DNA from: Acetobacteraceae bacterium
Lineage (GTDB): Bacteria > Pseudomonadota > Alphaproteobacteria > Acetobacterales > Acetobacteraceae
Assembly (NCBI GenBank): GCA_947476855.1
Contig: CANJSR010000239.1
Span: 1-7,543, forward strand
DNA length: 7,543 bases
Direction of reading: 5' to 3'
A program made the position numbers and the translations under genes. Below, in pieces: positions 5,533 through 7,543 of the stretch (position 1 is its first letter; every line of letters begins with the position of its first letter). The notes beneath the pieces are model-generated. The model was not told the DNA's origin. It saw only the letters and a program-made list of their open reading frames with translations, and did no database searches.

Positions 5533-6725
5533 GCGATCCTCCGCCGACGACCCTGCGCCGGGTCCTGACCCTGTGGCCGCTGATCTTCTACGGCCTGGGC
5601 GTGATTGTCGGCGCCGGCATCTATGTCGCCGTCGGCGTGGTGATCGAGCGGGCCGGCCCCTCGGCCCCCGTGTCCTTCGTCATCGCCGGGATCGTCGCCG
5701 TGCTGACCGGGCTTTGCTACGCCGAACTCGGCAGCCGCTTCCCCGAGGCATCGGGTGGCGTCTCCTATGTCCGGCACGGGTTCGGCTCCGACCGGCTGGC
5801 ACGGGTCGTGGGCGTGGCCATGACGCTGGCGGTCGCGGTCGCCGGGGCCTCGATCGCGCGTGGCACGGCACAGTACCTCGGCGTGCTGGTGCCCCTGCCG
5901 GAGTGGCTGCTGGTCACCCTGGTCATCCTGGGGTTCACCGGGATCGCCGCGGTCGGCGTGCGGGAGAGCGTGGCGATCGCGGCAGTGATGGGCCTGATCG
6001 AGATCGTGGGCCTGGTCGCCGCCATCGTGGCCGGCCTGATCGCCGCGCCGGACTTCGACCTGAGCCCGATGTGGCCCGCGTCGGTCCCGGCGTGGGAGGG
6101 GGTGCTGTCCGGCGCCTTCCTGGCCTTCTTCGCCTTCATCGGGTTCGAGACCCTGGCGAACCTGGCCGAGGAGGTGAAGGACCCGCACCGTACCCTGCCC
6201 CGCGGGGTGATGGGCGCGGTGGGCGCCTCGGTCCTACTGTACGTGGCCGTGGTGTCTGCGGTGGTGCTCAGCGGCCGGGTGGGGGGGCATCCGCTGCTGA
6301 TGCTGTTCCCCGGGATAGGGGCGGCGGTATTCGCGGCCGTGGGCACGATCGCGGTGGCCAACGGGGTGCTGGTGCAGATCGTGATGCTGGCCCGCCTGTT
6401 CTATGGGATGGGCAAGCGGGGCCAATTGCCAACGGGGCTGGCCGTGGTGCACCCGCGCACCCGAACCCCGATCCGGGCGACGGTCCTGGGTGGGGGGATC
6501 GTCCTGGTCATGGCCCTGGCCGTGCCGTTCGAGCATCTGCTGGTCGTGGCCAACATGGTCACGCTGGGGATCTTCACCCTGGTCGCCCTGGCGCTGTGGC
6601 GGGTTCAGCGGCGCCCCGGCGCGGAACAGGGCGAGGCGTTCCGGGTCCCCGCCTGGGTGCCGCTGCTGGCCGCGATCCTGTGCGTCGGGCTGATGGCGGC
6701 CGAGGCGATCGGTTTCATTCCGTGA
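5529..6725 (+). CDS. APC-superfamily permease (amino acid/amine type)
   Basis: This is an inner-membrane secondary transporter of 398 residues with about 11 predicted helices. Helix 1 has the family signature GLGVIVGAGIYVAVG (22-36). Helix 6 with its following loop reads FFAFIGFETLANLAEEVKDP (200-219) and continues into HRTLPRG. Helix 8 ends in LARLFYGMGKRGQLP, followed by VHPRTRTP, the usual APC pattern. Approximate helices: 14-38, 46-66, 90-110, 122-143, 147-172, 190-212, 226-248, 262-292, 316-333, 335-357 and 375-396. Most family members have 12 helices and 430-500 residues, so this one is short and seems to lack the last helix. The ATG overlaps the hydrolase TGA by four bases (ATGA), pointing to coupled synthesis and perhaps to a nucleoside-derived or amine substrate. 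The 3' end overlaps the DedA gene on the other strand by 11 bp. Confidence 0.92.
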   Translation: MSDPPPTTLRRVLTLWPLIFYGLGVIVGAGIYVAVGVVIERAGPSAPVSFVIAGIVAVLTGLCYAELGSRFPEASGGVSYVRHGFGSDRLARVVGVAMTLAVAVAGASIARGTAQYLGVLVPLPEWLLVTLVILGFTGIAAVGVRESVAIAAVMGLIEIVGLVAAIVAGLIAAPDFDLSPMWPASVPAWEGVLSGAFLAFFAFIGFETLANLAEEVKDPHRTLPRGVMGAVGASVLLYVAVVSAVVLSGRVGGHPLLMLFPGIGAAVFAAVGTIAVANGVLVQIVMLARLFYGMGKRGQLPTGLAVVHPRTRTPIRATVLGGGIVLVMALAVPFEHLLVVANMVTLGIFTLVALALWRVQRRPGAEQGEAFRVPAWVPLLAAILCVGLMAAEAIGFIP

Positions 6726-7275
6726 GCATCCGCCCCCCCAGCACGCCCGGGGCCAGGATACCGGTGGCCCAGACAAGGGCCGAGAGGACATTGGCCACCT
6801 GGAAGGGCAGGGAGGGCATGGCCATGATCCCGGCCACCAGGGGCATGACGCAGCGGAGGGGACCGAAGAAGCGGCCGAAGAAGACGCTCGCGGTGCCCCA
6901 GCGGCGGAAGAAGGCTTCCCCCCGGATCAGCAGGCCGGGATTGCGGGAAAGCGGCCAGACGTTGCCGATCTCCCGCTTGTAGCGATAGCCGACCCAGTAG
7001 GAGACCCAGTCGCCCAGGATGGCGCCCAAGGCCGCGGCGGCCCAGATCGGCCAGAACGGCAGGCCGGAGGCGCCGATCAGGCCGGAGAAGGCGACCAGGA
7101 TCACGGTGGCGGGAAGCAGGAGGGACAAGAAGGCCAGGGACTCGCCAAAGGCCAGGAGGAATACGATCGGGGCCGCCCAGGCTTGATGCGCCTTCACGAA
7201 CTCGATGACCGTCGCGACATAGCCTTCGATGGGAGCCTCCCGTGGTGTGATCTGGCATTTCGGGAGGATTAGCAT
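6715..7275 (-). CDS. DedA-family membrane protein (VTT/SNARE-associated domain)
   Basis: This is an inner-membrane protein of up to 186 residues. DedA proteins are linked to membrane potential, envelope stress and, for some members, lipid (undecaprenyl phosphate or phospholipid) translocation. Family signs are FGESLAFLSLLLPATVIL (43-60) with E45, GAILGDWVSYWVGYRY (84-99), and GRFFGPLRCVMPLVAG (134-149) with the two conserved arginines R135 and R141. The acidic residue that follows the proline in well-studied members (D51 in YqjA) aligns here with T57. The start is uncertain: ATG at 7275 has no ribosome binding site and adds MLILPKCQITPREAP. A clear GGGAGG (7241-7236 on the minus strand) lies 5 bases before codon 16 (ATC), where homologues seem to begin. 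Convergent with the permease, with overlapping stops. The upstream neighbour on the same strand is a broken coiled-coil gene. Confidence 0.9.
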   Translation of the reverse strand: MLILPKCQITPREAPIEGYVATVIEFVKAHQAWAAPIVFLLAFGESLAFLSLLLPATVILVAFSGLIGASGLPFWPIWAAAALGAILGDWVSYWVGYRYKREIGNVWPLSRNPGLLIRGEAFFRRWGTASVFFGRFFGPLRCVMPLVAGIMAMPSLPFQVANVLSALVWATGILAPGVLGGRMLTE

Positions 7276-7299
7276 GGGTCGTCGTGGTGGGGGAGCGGG

Positions 7300-7519
7300 T
7301 TATCCGGGGCCGAGGGCCAGACGTTGCGGCGGGGCACCCTCAAGCCTGGCGATCCGTTCGGCCATGTCGCGGCGTTCGCCGGCGACGGCCAGGGTGGCGG
7401 CACTTTGCGCGGCGGCACGGGCTTCGGTGGTGGCGTTGTGGGACAGGTCGGAGAAGCGGGTTTCCAGGACAAGGACCCGGCGGTCGGTTAGTGCATCAGC
7501 TTTGGGGCTCGGGTCGCAT
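7300..7519 (-). pseudogene. Small coiled-coil protein gene, apparently frameshifted near its 5' end
   Basis: On the minus strand a 70-codon frame with almost uniform G/C third positions ends at TAA (7302-7300), 25 bases before the DedA ATG. It encodes a hydrophilic, Ala/Arg/Glu-rich helix (TDRRVLVLETRFSDLSHN, ending ERIARLEG and a short PGP-like tail) typical of small coiled-coil proteins. It has no usable start codon: the frame is closed upstream by TGA at 7521-7519. An ATG at 7519 lies in the neighbouring frame and reads MRPEPQS then stop. Removing one C from the CCCC tract (7507-7504) joins the two as MRPEPKADALTDRR. It may therefore be a pseudogene, a real gene with a sequencing error, or a frameshifted gene. 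I do not recognise a family. Confidence 0.5.
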
Positions 7520-7543
7520 CAACTATCCGCCACCCTACGCCCC

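Noticed and set aside
4542..6188. A 548-codon minus-strand open frame antisense to the hydrolase and permease
   Set aside because: It lies opposite two strongly supported genes, is low-complexity His/Arg/Asp/Gly-rich, and is the usual shadow of high-GC coding DNA.
6281..6287. G7 tract in the permease gene as a phase-variation switch
   Set aside because: Tracts of this length are common in GC-rich genes, the frame is intact, and nothing else suggests phase variation.

Overview
The window is very GC-rich, with coding third positions almost all G or C. It carries several alphaproteobacterial hallmarks: a CtrA-like TTAA-N7-CTAA site, a GTTC-N7-GTTC box of the alphaproteobacterial LexA type, and protein sequences of Rhodospirillales/Acetobacteraceae flavour. 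I infer an alphaproteobacterial chromosome, perhaps Acetobacteraceae; the order or family is only a guess. I see no tRNA, rRNA, CRISPR array, intact insertion sequence or phage module, and no defence system.

Layout. Bases 2-562 (+) hold the 3' part of an unrecognised protein gene. Fifteen bases later an AMP-forming acyl-CoA synthetase follows (578-2209, +). A 273-bp intergenic region (2210-2482) holds a 12-bp direct repeat, two small GC hairpins and a CtrA-like site, and leads into a GGDEF diguanylate cyclase (2483-3496, +). A cysteine-cluster protein of the YkgJ type (3506-4045, -) converges on the cyclase with 9 bp between stop codons. A long intergenic region (4046-4608) holds the LexA-type box, a large inverted repeat built from CACGGATG-like units, and an 18-bp direct repeat. 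A translationally coupled pair follows: an inosine-uridine-type nucleoside hydrolase (4609-5532, +) and an APC-superfamily permease (5529-6725, +). Converging on the permease with an 11-bp overlap is a DedA-family membrane protein (6715-7275, -). Upstream of DedA on the same strand is a small coiled-coil gene that reads as frameshifted (7300-7519, -).

How the genes may work together. The clearest unit is nucleoside hydrolase plus permease, suggesting linked uptake and cleavage of a nucleoside or a related compound, although the permease belongs to a mainly amino-acid/amine family. The acyl-CoA synthetase activates carboxylic acids for beta-oxidation or lipid metabolism and may be co-transcribed with the unknown gene before it. 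The diguanylate cyclase would make c-di-GMP and could be tied to the CtrA network. The cysteine-cluster gene is the closest candidate target of the LexA-like box. Overall this looks like ordinary chromosomal metabolism and signalling. The most interesting parts are the regulatory sites and the repeat-rich spacer, not a new multi-gene system.
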